Below, piece by piece: positions 53,388 through 62,457 of a stretch of 64,000 bases of DNA. The position numbers and the translations under genes are program-made. Each line of letters starts with the position of its first letter. The stretch's first letter is position 1. Source of the DNA: Nostoc sp. UHCC 0870 (GTDB lineage Bacteria > Cyanobacteriota > Cyanobacteriia > Cyanobacteriales > Nostocaceae). The stretch covers positions 5,867,141 to 5,931,140 of the forward strand of contig NZ_CP091913.1 in assembly GCF_022063185.1 (NCBI RefSeq), given 5' to 3'. The notes under the pieces were generated by a model that saw only the letters and a list, made by a program, of their open reading frames with translations, was not told the origin of the DNA and did not search any database.

Positions 53388-54671
53388 ATGACACTCAATC
53401 TACGATTAACATGGCTAGCAGAACTTCCTGCAACCGTGCAAGTTGTTTTGACAGTTATTGCTTCCCTACGACCTGTCAAAGTTGGCACAAATAAAGATAA
53501 TACCCTCATTGGTAGCAACCGTTCAGACTACATTTTTGGTTTGAGTGGGAATGATACTCTGTTTGGTTTCGGCGGTAATGACTGGCTGTTTGGCGGCGAC
53601 GGTGACGATATTCTAGATGGCGGTGACGGTAATGACCGATTGTTTGGCGGTAAAGGTAATGATACCCTGTTGGGTGGCAATGGCAATGATATCTTCTGGG
53701 GTAGTGAGGGATCTGACTACTTGGTAGGGGGCAATGGCAACGATACTGCTGACTATAGCTCTTTTGGTAAAGGTGTTACTCTGCGCTTTGAGTACGAATA
53801 TATCCCGATTGATTTATCCGCATTTGTTTTTGATGCAACCCCAGCCCTGCGGGTGTTCAAAGATGATGGTATTGCTATTGGTGCGTTACCCCTAGGAACG
53901 GCAGGTTTTGGACCTAAAGACACTTTAGAATCGGTGGAAACTATTATTGGTGCTGCGGGTCAGACCAATACCATTAACTTTACTTTCAATTCCCCTGGGT
54001 TTGATCTTGGTGGCTTTGCTCCAAGTACCTCAGCCCCAGCTATCAGAGTGGATCTGGCTACACAACAACTCAACTACGATACAACCACTCTTAATATTCA
54101 AAACTTTAGCAATGTTATTGGGTCTATAAATAACGATACCCTGTTGGGTGACAACAATGCCAATGTGTTGGACGGCTTTACAGGCAATAATGTGCTAGAT
54201 GGTCGAAGCGGTGACGATATTCTCTATACGTTTGAGAATGATATCCTCACAGGGGGTGACGGTGCTGATCAATTTACTTTAAATGCCAGTTCGTATGCTA
54301 TAGGTAGTAATAGTGGGGTGAATTTCTTCAGACTTAACCCCAGCATTATCACTGATTTTACCCCTGGAGTAGATACACTAGCTCTTAACTCTGCTTTCCC
54401 TAGGGCGATTGCAAACGGATTGGAATCAAGCCTCCAATACTTTGGATTTGCTGGCTACGACAGCTACACAGTAGCCACGGGACAATTAGCTGCGGAGCGT
54501 TTTTTGGTGTTGGGCAGTGGTAGCATTAGCGAGCAAACCCTGTTTACCTACGACGGTACAACTGGCGATTTGTTTTACCTGGGTGCTTATCCTAGTTTGG
54601 GTGAGCAAGTGAAAGTAGCTGTTCTACAGGGCGCACCCACCCTTTCTGCAAATGACATTCTGGTCATCTAA
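53388..54671 (+). CDS. RTX Ca-binding protein, tandem copy 1
   Basis: A 427-residue protein. The first 35 residues (MTLNLRLTWLAELPATVQVV ...) lead into seven or so GGxGxDxLx repeats (about 35-125; TLFGFGGNDWLFGGDGDDIL). A roughly 130-residue non-repeat region with NTINFTFNSPG follows, then more RTX units and the type I secretion-like tail (FTPGVDTLALN ... TLFTYDGTTGDLFYLG ... APTLSANDILVI). The ATG at 53388 was chosen because the sister gene has the same context; a GTG 45 bp upstream is in frame in both. It is one of two tandem copies sharing upstream sequence. Confidence 0.85.
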   Translation: MTLNLRLTWLAELPATVQVVLTVIASLRPVKVGTNKDNTLIGSNRSDYIFGLSGNDTLFGFGGNDWLFGGDGDDILDGGDGNDRLFGGKGNDTLLGGNGNDIFWGSEGSDYLVGGNGNDTADYSSFGKGVTLRFEYEYIPIDLSAFVFDATPALRVFKDDGIAIGALPLGTAGFGPKDTLESVETIIGAAGQTNTINFTFNSPGFDLGGFAPSTSAPAIRVDLATQQLNYDTTTLNIQNFSNVIGSINNDTLLGDNNANVLDGFTGNNVLDGRSGDDILYTFENDILTGGDGADQFTLNASSYAIGSNSGVNFFRLNPSIITDFTPGVDTLALNSAFPRAIANGLESSLQYFGFAGYDSYTVATGQLAAERFLVLGSGSISEQTLFTYDGTTGDLFYLGAYPSLGEQVKVAVLQGAPTLSANDILVI

Positions 54672-54760
54672 TATCTTAAGCTTTCGTGCATCTATAGCGT
54701 TTCCTAATCACATGAGGTATGTCATAGTCTCCTCCTTTTGCCTTGTTGGGGTTTGTGGGG

Positions 54761-54893
54761 TTTGGCAGTAGTAGCATTAACTCGCCAACAGTTTTTACCT
54801 ACAACCGTACAAACGGCGATTTGTTTTACGGAGTTCTTTTAATTTTGGTGGGCTAGTAAACTACCCACTCTACAGCGCGCACCCAACCTTTCA
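54761..54893 (+). pseudogene. Decayed 3' remnant of a third RTX copy
   Basis: In frame, GSSSINSPTVFTYNRTNGDL then FYG matches GSGSISEQTLFTYDGTTGDL of the intact copies, followed by a divergent stretch and CTACCCACTC TACAGCGCGC, which matches the ACTCTACAGGGCGCACCCAC end. The intervening piece is deleted. It lies between the two intact copies. Confidence 0.8.
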
Positions 54894-54903
54894 TTTACAC
54901 TCT

Positions 54904-54947
54904 TATCCTGCTAAGTCCCACTGTTTAATGGGGGATTTAGCAGGATA
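54904..54947. repeat. Long hairpin between the RTX genes
   Basis: TATCCTGCTAAGTCCC pairs with GGGGGATTTAGCAGGATA around a loop of about 10 nt. AATTTTTTAC follows, so it could act as a + strand terminator for the RTX copy 1 region. Confidence 0.6.
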
Positions 54948-55300
54948 TAGAATTTTTTACTACCAATAAGAGGACTTTCAAACATCTATGCCAATTACTG
55001 ATAGTAGTTTTACGCAAATTACGATGACGTTAAACATGACAGGATGTGATTTAGAACACTTACATTAAAAAAACTTGAATATATTATCTTTTTAATCAGT
55101 TATTTGTACAGCAAAAATATATCTAAAAACCTACTAATTGATGTCTTGCACTATTCTCAATCACCTGAAAGTGGTCAATACCAACGACGTAAACATCGGG
55201 GTTTCATACCACTAAAAGTATTGCCTACCCTACACAAATTGGCATTAAATAACTGGTGCAAGATAAGAGACCCCTAAATTTTTCACCTACAAAAAACACT

Positions 55301-56572
55301 ATGACACTCAATCTACGATTAACATGGTTAGCAGAACTTCCTGCAAGCGTGCAAGTTGTGTTGGCAGTTATTGCTTCCCTACTACCTGTCAAAGTTGGCA
55401 CAGATGAAGATGATACCCTCATTGGTAGCAACCGTTCAGACTACATTTTTGGTCTGGGCGGTAATGACACCCTGTTTGGTTTTGGCGGTAATGACTGGCT
55501 GTTTGGCGGCGACGGTGACGATATTCTAGATGGCGGTGATGGTAATGACCGATTGTTTGGCGGTAAAGGTAATGATACCCTGTTGGGTGGCAATGGCAAT
55601 GATATCTTCTGGGGTAGTGAGGGATCTGACTACTTGGTAGGGGGCAATGGCAACGATACTGCTGACTATAGCTCTTTTAGTCAAGGTATTACCCTACGCT
55701 TTGAATACGATTATACCCCCAGTGATTTCTCTGAACTTGTCTTGGAGGCAAACCCAGCCCTGCGGGTGTACAACAAAGATGGTAATTTTAGGAGTCCATT
55801 CTTAGGAGAAGTAGGTTCTGGTCCTAAAGACACTTTAGAATCGGTGGAAACTATTATTGGTGCTGCGGGTCAGACCAATACCATTAACTTTAATTTCAAT
55901 TTTCCTGGGTATGAGCGTTTTGGTTTTGCTCCAAGAACCGCAGCTCCATCTATCAGAGTGGATCTGGCTGCACAACAAATCACCTACGATACAACCACCC
56001 TCAATATTCAAAACTTTAACACTGTTATCGGGTCTATAGGCAGAGATACCCTGCTGGGTGATGAGAATGCTAATGTGCTAAACGGCTTTGCAGGCGGTGA
56101 TGTGCTAGATGGTCGAGGCGGTGACGATATTCTCCATGCGGTTTCGGGGGATACCCTCACAGGGGGTGAGGGTGCTGATAAATTTATTTTAAATGCCAGT
56201 TCCTATAGTATTGGTGGTAGAAGTGGGATAGATTTCTTCAAAATTACCCCCAGTATTATCACTGATTTTACCCCAGGGGTAGATACACTAGCTGTTAATA
56301 CTGATGCTTTCTTTGACTTGTATCGAAGTAGTGAGGACTCAATAATCTCATTGATTGGATTCGTTGGCGTAGGCTGGGGGCAATTACCTGCGGAGAGTTT
56401 TTTGGTGTTGGGCAGTGGTAGTATTACTGAGCAAACGCGATTTACCTACAACAGTACAAATGGCGATTTGTTTTACGTGGGGCCTTATCCTGGCTTTGAC
56501 TTGGGTGAAGTGAAAGTCGCCACTCTACAGGGCGCACCCACCCTGTCTGCAAATGACATTGTGGGAGTCTGA
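55301..56572 (+). CDS. RTX Ca-binding protein, tandem copy 2
   Basis: A 423-residue protein. Residues 1-130 are almost identical to copy 1 (MTLNLRLTWLAELPASVQVV; the RTX block has only a few changes). From about residue 130 onward the two diverge (FEYDYTPSDFSELVLEANPA versus FEYEYIPIDLSAFVFDATPA) while keeping the same layout and C-terminal secretion-like tail (TRFTYNSTNGDLFYVG). The 190 bp before the start codon is shared with copy 1. Function unknown; probably secreted and calcium-bound. Confidence 0.85.
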   Translation: MTLNLRLTWLAELPASVQVVLAVIASLLPVKVGTDEDDTLIGSNRSDYIFGLGGNDTLFGFGGNDWLFGGDGDDILDGGDGNDRLFGGKGNDTLLGGNGNDIFWGSEGSDYLVGGNGNDTADYSSFSQGITLRFEYDYTPSDFSELVLEANPALRVYNKDGNFRSPFLGEVGSGPKDTLESVETIIGAAGQTNTINFNFNFPGYERFGFAPRTAAPSIRVDLAAQQITYDTTTLNIQNFNTVIGSIGRDTLLGDENANVLNGFAGGDVLDGRGGDDILHAVSGDTLTGGEGADKFILNASSYSIGGRSGIDFFKITPSIITDFTPGVDTLAVNTDAFFDLYRSSEDSIISLIGFVGVGWGQLPAESFLVLGSGSITEQTRFTYNSTNGDLFYVGPYPGFDLGEVKVATLQGAPTLSANDIVGV

Positions 56573-56610
56573 AATCTTGAGCTAAAGCTGTTCGTGCAGC
56601 ATCTCATAGA

Positions 56611-56723
56611 TTGGGGACTGGGGACTGGGAAGTTGAGATTTTGGATTTTAGATTGAATCCCAATCCAAACTCCACTCATTGAATTGCCCAATACCCAATT
56701 CCCAATGTCTAATTCCCAATTTA
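56611..56723. repeat. Dispersed repeat, copy 1
   Basis: A roughly 110-bp sequence starting TTGGGGACTGGGGACTGGGA and containing TTTTGGATTTTAGATTG and CACTCATTGAATTGCCCAAT. It recurs at 58976-59078 in the same orientation, at about 80-90% by eye. Confidence 0.75.
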
Positions 56724-56764
56724 GGGAGAAAAATCCAATGTATATGAAGAAATGTAAATGGTCG

Positions 56765-56841
56765 GTAGGGTGTGTTATGCCGTAGGCTAACGCACCTTGT
56801 ATTGTTGACGGTGCGTTGCGCTATGAGACAACGCACCCTAC
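56765..56841. repeat. Palindromic dispersed repeat (nested hairpin)
   Basis: GTAGGGTGTGTT at 56765-56776 and AACGCACCCTAC at 56830-56841 are inverted copies with one mismatch. A second inverted pair, AACGCACC and GGTGCGTT, lies inside. The 77-bp unit looks like a non-autonomous MITE-type repeat. Confidence 0.75.
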
Positions 56842-57152
56842 ATTAAAAGTTCTTAACATAGTTGGAAATATTAACACCGACTTACTAACCTTTTTGCGAT
56901 CGCAACTAACAAAGCATGGTTTGTAAAAGGCTGAAACGACCTATTTAAGTTAGTATACAAGATGATTCCTTTGTAAAGTGCGTAAGTCCTATATATGCGT
57001 TAGTAACGAATACAACTTGATTCTTTACCACAGGTTTTGTGTTCGTCACCAACACAAAGAAAATTACTACTAAACTTGGTACTGAATAGATAATCAGCCT
57101 CTCATAGTGGGAAGTATAGAAACTGAGGAATCTCCCTAATACAAGAGGCCTA

Positions 57153-57500
57153 ATGAAAACACTGCAAGAAATGAAGGCTGAAGCCGATTTACCAGTCCTG
57201 ATGACTGACCAGCAAGGCTTGATTATCTATGTGAACGATGCTTTTCAATTTGTGTTTGGCTGGAAAGAAGCAGAAATCATTGGTCAAACATTGGAAGCTG
57301 TCATTCCTAGCAGTTTCCATGATTCTCATCATCTAGGCTTTTCTCGCTTTGCCATGACTGAACAACCTACTGTTCTCAATCATCCGCTACAACTCAAAGC
57401 TGTCAGGAGTGATGGTAGCGAAATTGATGCCGAACATTTCATTACAGCAGAAAAGCAGGAAGGAGAGTGGATTTTTGGGGCTATACTCCGCCCATTATAG
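57153..57500 (+). CDS. Single-domain PAS protein
   Basis: A 115-residue protein that is essentially one PAS fold: LPVLMTDQQGLIIYVNDAFQFVFGWKEAEIIGQTLEAVIP, then the HHLGFSRFAMTEQPTVLNHPL segment and VRSDGSEIDAEHFIT. It has no output domain. AAGAGG lies 5-10 nt before the ATG. It is 149 bp upstream of a PAS histidine kinase on the same strand, so it may modulate or compete with that kinase; this is inference. Confidence 0.85.
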   Translation: MKTLQEMKAEADLPVLMTDQQGLIIYVNDAFQFVFGWKEAEIIGQTLEAVIPSSFHDSHHLGFSRFAMTEQPTVLNHPLQLKAVRSDGSEIDAEHFITAEKQEGEWIFGAILRPL

Positions 57501-57649
57501 TAGGGAGTGGAGAAGAGAAATTGAATGTTTGTGATTGCTTTCCTTCTCTACATTATGGTCGCAATGACAAGCTGCGAGTGATTAACTTGTAAAAAACTAT
57601 CGCAGCTATCAAGTGTATTGCATAGCTGAATGGCATAGGAGTATTAAGT

Positions 57650-58975
57650 GTGAAATCGGATTCAGCCCCTTTAGTTGATAAGTTACGAGCAACCCTAGGA
57701 AGAATGGAGGTGGCACTTGGTACTATTATTGATGCCATCACATGGACTGATGAAAATGGCAAAATCAATTGGTCAAATGCAACCTTTGATCATTTAGTTG
57801 GTAAAAATCGTTTTCAGGTTCTTGGTGCTAACCTTCTCGACTTGCTACCACTAACTCAACAAGGTCAAGCTGTTCCCAAAAATTTACACCCACTTTCTCG
57901 CGCCTTACAACATCAATTAAATGCTACTGATGTTTACGAATTTCAAAAATTAGAAAAAACATTAATTTTAGAAATTTCTTGGGCTTATGTGCAGATGAAA
58001 GGGGCTAATGCTAGTGCAGTTTTAGTTGTACGCGATATTACTGCTAAACAAATAGCAGAAGAAGAACTCCAGCGACATCGAGAACAATTACGGGAGTTGG
58101 TTGAGGAGCGCACTGCAAAATTAGTTGCAGCTAATGAACAGTTAAAAAAGACTCAAGTACAACTTGTACAAACTGAAAAAATGTCCAGTTTGGGGCGACT
58201 GGTTGCTGGTATTGCCCATGAAATTAATAACCCGGTGAATTTTATCTATGCAAATCTCAGCTATATCCAAAAATATACTGAAGACTTGCTGAATCTTTTA
58301 GGTGTTTATCAAAAATGTATTTCTGATCCTCCTGCAAATATTATTAAGCAAGCTCAGGAGATTGAACTAGACTTTTTACTTGAAGATTTACCTAAAGCTT
58401 TATCTTCAGTAGAAATGGGTGCTGAACGTATTAGACAAATTGTTTTGTCTCTACGTAACTTTTCTCGTTTGGATGAAGCCGAACTGAAAAAAGTTGATAT
58501 TCATGAGGGTCTTGACAGCACCCTAGTTATTTTGGCACATCGTTTAAAAGCCAGTGCAGATTCTCCAGGGATTGAAATTATTAAAAAATATGGCGATTTA
58601 CCTTTGGTCTATTGCTATGCTGGACAAATCAATCAGGTGTTCATGAATATTCTTAGTAACGCGATTGATGCTATAGAAGAATGCAACAAATATGAGACAT
58701 ACCATCAGAATATCATTACCATCACTACAGAATTCTTAGTTCCCGACTGGATTAGTATTCGCATTGCTGATAATGGACTAGGTATACCAGAGAGTATTAA
58801 GTCTCAAGTATTTGATCCCTTTTTTACAACCAAAGAAGTTGGGATGGGTACAGGTTTAGGTTTATCGATTAGCTATCAAATTATTGTCGAACAGCACAAA
58901 GGTAAAATTTGGTGCAATTCTGGACTAAGTAAAGGAACAGAATTTGTGATGGAAATTCCAGTGAGGCCAGTTTGA
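57650..58975 (+). CDS. PAS-domain sensor histidine kinase
   Basis: A 441-residue soluble histidine kinase. An N-terminal PAS domain (about 18-135; IIDAITWTDENGKINWSNAT) leads via a coiled coil (EEELQRHREQLRELVEERTA) to HisKA with phospho-acceptor His in LVAGIAHEINNPVNF (about residue 190). The HATPase has NILSNAIDAIEE, DNGLGIPESIKSQVFDPFFT and GMGTGLGLSISYQI. The class of H box (HEINNP) is typical of orphan cyanobacterial kinases. No response regulator is adjacent. The GTG start is supported by GGAG about 8 nt upstream. Confidence 0.88.
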   Translation: MKSDSAPLVDKLRATLGRMEVALGTIIDAITWTDENGKINWSNATFDHLVGKNRFQVLGANLLDLLPLTQQGQAVPKNLHPLSRALQHQLNATDVYEFQKLEKTLILEISWAYVQMKGANASAVLVVRDITAKQIAEEELQRHREQLRELVEERTAKLVAANEQLKKTQVQLVQTEKMSSLGRLVAGIAHEINNPVNFIYANLSYIQKYTEDLLNLLGVYQKCISDPPANIIKQAQEIELDFLLEDLPKALSSVEMGAERIRQIVLSLRNFSRLDEAELKKVDIHEGLDSTLVILAHRLKASADSPGIEIIKKYGDLPLVYCYAGQINQVFMNILSNAIDAIEECNKYETYHQNIITITTEFLVPDWISIRIADNGLGIPESIKSQVFDPFFTTKEVGMGTGLGLSISYQIIVEQHKGKIWCNSGLSKGTEFVMEIPVRPV

Positions 58976-59078
58976 CGGACTGGGGACTGGGAAGTTTAAA
59001 TTTTGGATTTTAGATTGGGATTTAATCTAAAATCCACTCATTGAATTGCCCAATTCCCAATGCCTAATTCTTAATTTA
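58976..59078. repeat. Dispersed repeat, copy 2
   Basis: Matches 56611-56723 and begins directly after the kinase stop codon. Here GGATTTTAGATT and AATCTAAAATCC form a perfect 12-bp stem that could act in 3' end formation. Confidence 0.75.
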
Positions 59079-59215
59079 GTAAAATTAGTATATTTATCGT
59101 TGCATTTGTTAACAGAAATTGCATTGTTATATTGCACTTTGTAACTGTTTTTGATGATTGTCAGGAATATTCCTTTAGACTGAATTTCAATGGCAAAAGA
59201 TGGGAATAAATACAA

Positions 59216-59539
59216 ATGCACGCAAGCAATTTATTGTGTCACGAATTTGTAGTTGCTGTATCCTTTATGGCTTGTATTCTTGGCTTAGGACTACTGTGGA
59301 ATTGCCAAGATACAAAAAATGATGATCAGCAAGAAACAGAGATAATTTTGTTCAGAATGAGCTTTACTTATTGGCTCGTTTATTGTGTGGCGTTTGGGCT
59401 AGAAAAGATGGTTTTCCACGATTATGAGCCTGTACTCATGACGTTAAAAATAACGACAGCATTGTCATATTTTTTAACTTTTTCGTGTATTTTGAGTTTA
59501 CCGCTACATAAATTTGCAGTACACCGAGTTGAAGAATAG
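59216..59539 (+). CDS. Small membrane protein of unknown function
   Basis: A 107-residue protein with three predicted membrane segments (about 8-28, 47-62 and 76-98) and a polar loop TKNDDQQETE. No family was recognised. The frame is clean, but the start lacks a strong ribosome-binding site. Confidence 0.5.
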   Translation: MHASNLLCHEFVVAVSFMACILGLGLLWNCQDTKNDDQQETEIILFRMSFTYWLVYCVAFGLEKMVFHDYEPVLMTLKITTALSYFLTFSCILSLPLHKFAVHRVEE

Positions 59540-59561
59540 GCAATAGCCAATATTTATTTTT

Positions 59562-59885
59562 TCATTGTTTCATGGCGATCGCAATCATTTCTTCAAGTTT
59601 ATCCTGAGCATGAGCCGTCAGGATAAACACCTCCTGGACGGTCTTACCCTGTCTAGCAATGACTTTATAACCACCAAGAATGGGAACAGACACACGCAAT
59701 TGCATCTTGGGTGCGTGGCCTCTGACTCTGCCAATTACCCCTGGTGTAATGGTTTGAATCCCATGCTGTTGACAGAGACGCTCTAAAATTGGGATTAAAC
59801 CAGGCAGATGAGTGGAATGATTCCAGACTAATCTACCATCTTTGTGAGTATTGGCTTTTGGAGTGTCTGCGCTGGATTTGCCCAT
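59562..59885 (-). CDS. DUF2103 protein
   Basis: A 107-residue protein. MGKSSADTPKANTHKDGRLV begins a basic N-terminus, followed by LPGLIPILERLCQQHGIQTI, GVIGRVRGHAPKMQLRVSVP and GGYKVIARQGKTVQEVFILT. I associate this pattern with DUF2103, a metal-binding-like family of cyanobacteria and archaea with unknown function. The frame is open another 47 codons upstream, but those overlap clpS and are not coding. It starts 8 bp after clpS, so the two are co-transcribed. Confidence 0.75.
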   Translation of the reverse strand: MGKSSADTPKANTHKDGRLVWNHSTHLPGLIPILERLCQQHGIQTITPGVIGRVRGHAPKMQLRVSVPILGGYKVIARQGKTVQEVFILTAHAQDKLEEMIAIAMKQ

Positions 59886-59893
59886 GATATTTA

Positions 59894-60220
59894 TTAAGCT
59901 GCCTCTAATGGGGCCATTGTTAACCCAGCCCGACGCAGCTGTTGATGATACAATTCTGCTGGTTCTTGAGGGCCTACCCAGACAATGGCTTGCCCTTCGT
60001 GATGTATCTGATTGGTCAAATCCCAAGCCAAATCACTAGTCATACCTGGAATATACTTGATCAAACACTCAGCTACGTGTTGAAAAGTATTGAAGTCATC
60101 ATTTAAAACTATCACCTTATAATTCGGATAAGTCTTACGGACGGTTTGACTAGTCTTTTCTGGAGTGACAGTTGGTGCTGTACCCATAGCGAAGACCACT
60201 GCTGAACGTTTTGTGACCAT
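59894..60220 (-). CDS. clpS: ATP-dependent Clp protease adaptor ClpS
   Basis: A 108-residue adaptor. The ClpS core (about 25-105) has YKVIVLNDDFNTFQHVAECL, the N-degron pocket region, then TNQIHHEGQAIVWVGPQEPA and ELYHQQLRRAGLTMAPLE. It delivers N-degron substrates to the ClpA/ClpC unfoldase in the cytoplasm. An internal Met (MGTAPTV, start 60187) is an alternative start. The 8-bp gap to the DUF2103 gene indicates an operon. Confidence 0.9.
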   Translation of the reverse strand: MVTKRSAVVFAMGTAPTVTPEKTSQTVRKTYPNYKVIVLNDDFNTFQHVAECLIKYIPGMTSDLAWDLTNQIHHEGQAIVWVGPQEPAELYHQQLRRAGLTMAPLEAA

Positions 60221-60338
60221 AAGAGCAGTTAACCAAGGGAATTCTACAAAACTACATTACAACTAACTAGTTTAATCTATGTTTGGGGACTGGGGACTGG
60301 GAACTGGGGATTGAGGAAACCTAACTTTTGTATTGTCT

Positions 60339-60614
60339 TTAACTATGAGAGGAAAGGATACCTACAAGCACTCGGACTAATTCTTCTAAGCCTTCAGGAA
60401 CACGATACAGTTTAATATCTTCTGAAATCAGTTGATTTTCCCGGTTGAGAGTACCAAATTTCCAGTCATCTCCATTAGTCACTGCTCCATATAAGATAGC
60501 TGTCTCATTGTCAACAGACTTTTCTAGGGCTATTAATTCGACTGCTAATTGCGTAAACCCCCTTCTGATATCTGATTGCTTGGCCTCAAGTACCAATAAA
60601 GAGTTAAATTTACG
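60339..60614 (-). pseudogene. C-terminal part of an IS-split PD-(D/E)XK-like gene
   Basis: 92 codons including the stop, beginning RKFNSLLVLEAKQSDIRRGF and ending LEELVRVLVGILSSHS. The LEAKQ motif supplies the ExK half of a PD-(D/E)XK nuclease site. The N-terminal half lies beyond the IS at 61613-61957. With the IS and one target duplication removed, the two halves join in frame to give 206 residues. Confidence 0.88.
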
Positions 60615-60690
60615 TAAGTAACCTGAGTTCGGGATAAGGAAAAGGACAGGTAGTAAGCTGAAAATAACAACAAATCCAGCAGCCTGTCCT

Positions 60691-61599
60691 ATGTTTAGTT
60701 TAGATGCTTTGTTCTGTCATGTAGATGATTTCTGTAAAGCGTTTGAAGCGCAATGGCACAAAAAATTGTTAAATCATGGAGGAATAAAACGTTTTCGTGC
60801 TAAAAGCTTATGTTTAAGTGAAATCATGACAATTATCATCGCTTTTCATCAAAATCACTACCGGAATTTCAAGCATTTTTATTTAAATCAAGTGAAACAA
60901 CAGTGGAGTTCTGCATTTCCAGGTCTTCCTTCTTATCAACGATTTATTGAATGGATGCCATCAACCTTGATACCTTTGTGTGTCTATCTGAAGCATTGTT
61001 TTGGACAATGTACAGGTATCGGTTTTATCGATTCAACTTGCTTGAAGGTATGTCATAATCGTCGGATTTCTAGGCATAAGGTGTTTGAAGGTTTAGCCGC
61101 TCGTGGCAAGACTTCTGTGGATTGGTTTTTTGGTTTTAAGCTGCATCTGGTCGTCAATGAGTTTGGTCAACTCTTAAATGTATCTCTGACTCCTGGTAAT
61201 GTCGATGACCGTCAACCAGTACCCGATTTACTGAGTGGTCTGTTTGGCAAAATATTTGCCGATAGAGGTTATGTTTCACAAAAACTTGCTTCTCAACTTT
61301 TACAAGACTTCGGAATTGAATTTTTTGCCAAACCCCGTCGCAATATGAAGAATAAGCTAATGCGTCTTCATGACAAGCTTTTGTCCCGTAAACGCTCAAT
61401 TATTGAGACGATTAATGACCAACTCAAAAATATTTCTCAAATTGAGCATTCCAGACATCGATAGCGAAGCGGTAGCCGGTACCCCGGCGTCAGCCCTGTT
61501 AATTTTTGCGTTAACGTTCTTTGCGGATTAATCGCTTATTGTCATCAACCTAAGAAACCTAGCCTTCAACTGGAGTGGCTTTTACCTCCTTATCTTTAA
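60691..61599 (+). pseudogene. IS982 transposase, broken by a 30-nt insertion
   Basis: The frame opens MFSLDALFCHVDDFCKAFEA and reads 257 residues with the IS982 features (GIGFIDSTCLKVCHNRRI, WFFGFKLHLVVNEFGQLLNV, IFADRGYVSQKLA, KRSIIETINDQLKNISQIEH). It stops early at a TAG in an inserted segment (61461-61490). Omitting those 30 nt restores the family-typical end HRSPVNFCVNVLCGLIAYCH then QPKKPSLQLEWLLPPYL and a stop at 61599, for 292 residues. The truncated product lacks about 35 residues and is probably inactive. Confidence 0.88.
61461..61490. repeat. 30-nt small dispersed repeat inside the transposase gene
   Basis: ATAGCGAAGCGGTAGCCGGT then ACCCCGGCGT. It is GC-rich relative to the IS and has the GCGAAGCGGTAGC core common in Nostoc small repeats. 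Its removal restores the transposase frame. Confidence 0.8.
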
Positions 61600-61612
61600 C
61601 CCGAACTCAGGT

Positions 61613-61957
61613 TAAGTAATAATCTAATGTGCCTTTAAGTTTTTCACCTACATTAATAGGATATTCACTATATAACTCAGCGTTTGTTTGGTCGCACACT
61701 TCAGCCAGAATAGGAGCAATTAAAAATTCTCTGATTGATATTTCAGTAACAGGATTAAAAAGTCTGATATTACGTTGTAAGTATCCTTGCAAAAATTCTA
61801 AATATTTTATTTCATCAGCATACCTCGGTAAATCTAAATTTGTCCGCTCATAGCTGTATTCAAATTCAGCCAAAATCTCTAATGTTGGGTTTGGTAGTTG
61901 AAAATATTGGCTGAAAGTATAGCTCTGGTCTGGGTTTAAGATTCTATATTTGCTCAT
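61613..61957 (-). pseudogene. N-terminal part of an IS-split PD-(D/E)XK-like gene
   Basis: 115 codons from MSKYRILNPDQSYTFSQYFQ to GEKLKGTLDYYL. The Asp in GTLDYYL would be the first catalytic acid of a PD-(D/E)XK fold, with LEAKQ in the other half. The ATG at 61957 has AGG 7 nt upstream; an ATG at 61987 is in frame ten codons earlier. The exact nuclease family is not recognised; the pattern is that of cyanobacterial restriction-like hypothetical proteins. Confidence 0.85.
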
Positions 61958-62137
61958 AGTTTTTCCTGTACAAATTATATTGCTCATTTTTGGTCAGGAA
62001 ATTATCAAAATGTTCGCTGGCTATAATCATTAAAATATCTTCACACAATATTCGAGATTATTACTGATTGATAAATATACATCGGTGTAAGAAGCTAGAA
62101 AAAGAAAGTTTGTTACCCATTTATTTTTTGTGCATCT

Positions 62138-62434
62138 ATGAAATTAAGCCAACTATTCAAATTAGCTGCCTTTTCTGTTTTAACAGCGTTTAGCCTTGTG
62201 TCTACATCAAATACAGCACTGGCTGAGTATTTAAGTAGCGAAGGAATGGGAGGTAATTATCGTTATGAATTATGGCAAAGCGATAATAACAATTATTATT
62301 TGAAAATTTGGTTAAGAGAAGCAAGTTCAAATAGTAATCCATACAGGATAACTAGACAATTCTCCTCTAGTAGAGACGCTCTGATTCATTTTGATTGCAA
62401 TTACGCCAAGAGAAATTTACCAGAATGTTCTTGA
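62138..62434 (+). CDS. Small secreted protein of unknown function
   Basis: A 98-residue protein with a clear signal peptide (MKLSQLFKLAAFSVLTAFSL ... NTALA, cleavage about residue 29). The mature part of about 69 residues is polar and Tyr/Asn/Ser-rich (YRYELWQSDNNNYYLKIWLR) with two Cys (FDCNYAKRNLPEC) that could form a disulfide. A strong terminator follows. Confidence 0.7.
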   Translation: MKLSQLFKLAAFSVLTAFSLVSTSNTALAEYLSSEGMGGNYRYELWQSDNNNYYLKIWLREASSNSNPYRITRQFSSSRDALIHFDCNYAKRNLPECS

Positions 62435-62457
62435 TACTGTAAAAATCGATTAGGTTT

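Larger units (their letters stand above)
60621..61612 (+). mobile_element. IS982-family insertion sequence
   Basis: A 992-bp element with ACCTGAGTTCGGG at the left end and CCCGAACTCAGGT at the right end, perfect 13-bp inverted repeats. The flanks are direct TAAGTA copies (60615-60620 and 61613-61618). It interrupts a - strand gene. Its own transposase carries a 30-nt insertion. Confidence 0.93.

Noticed and set aside
59886..60026. Upstream extension of the DUF2103 frame
   Set aside because: It overlaps clpS and reads as antigenic-type low-similarity sequence; the ATG at 59885 starts the conserved part.
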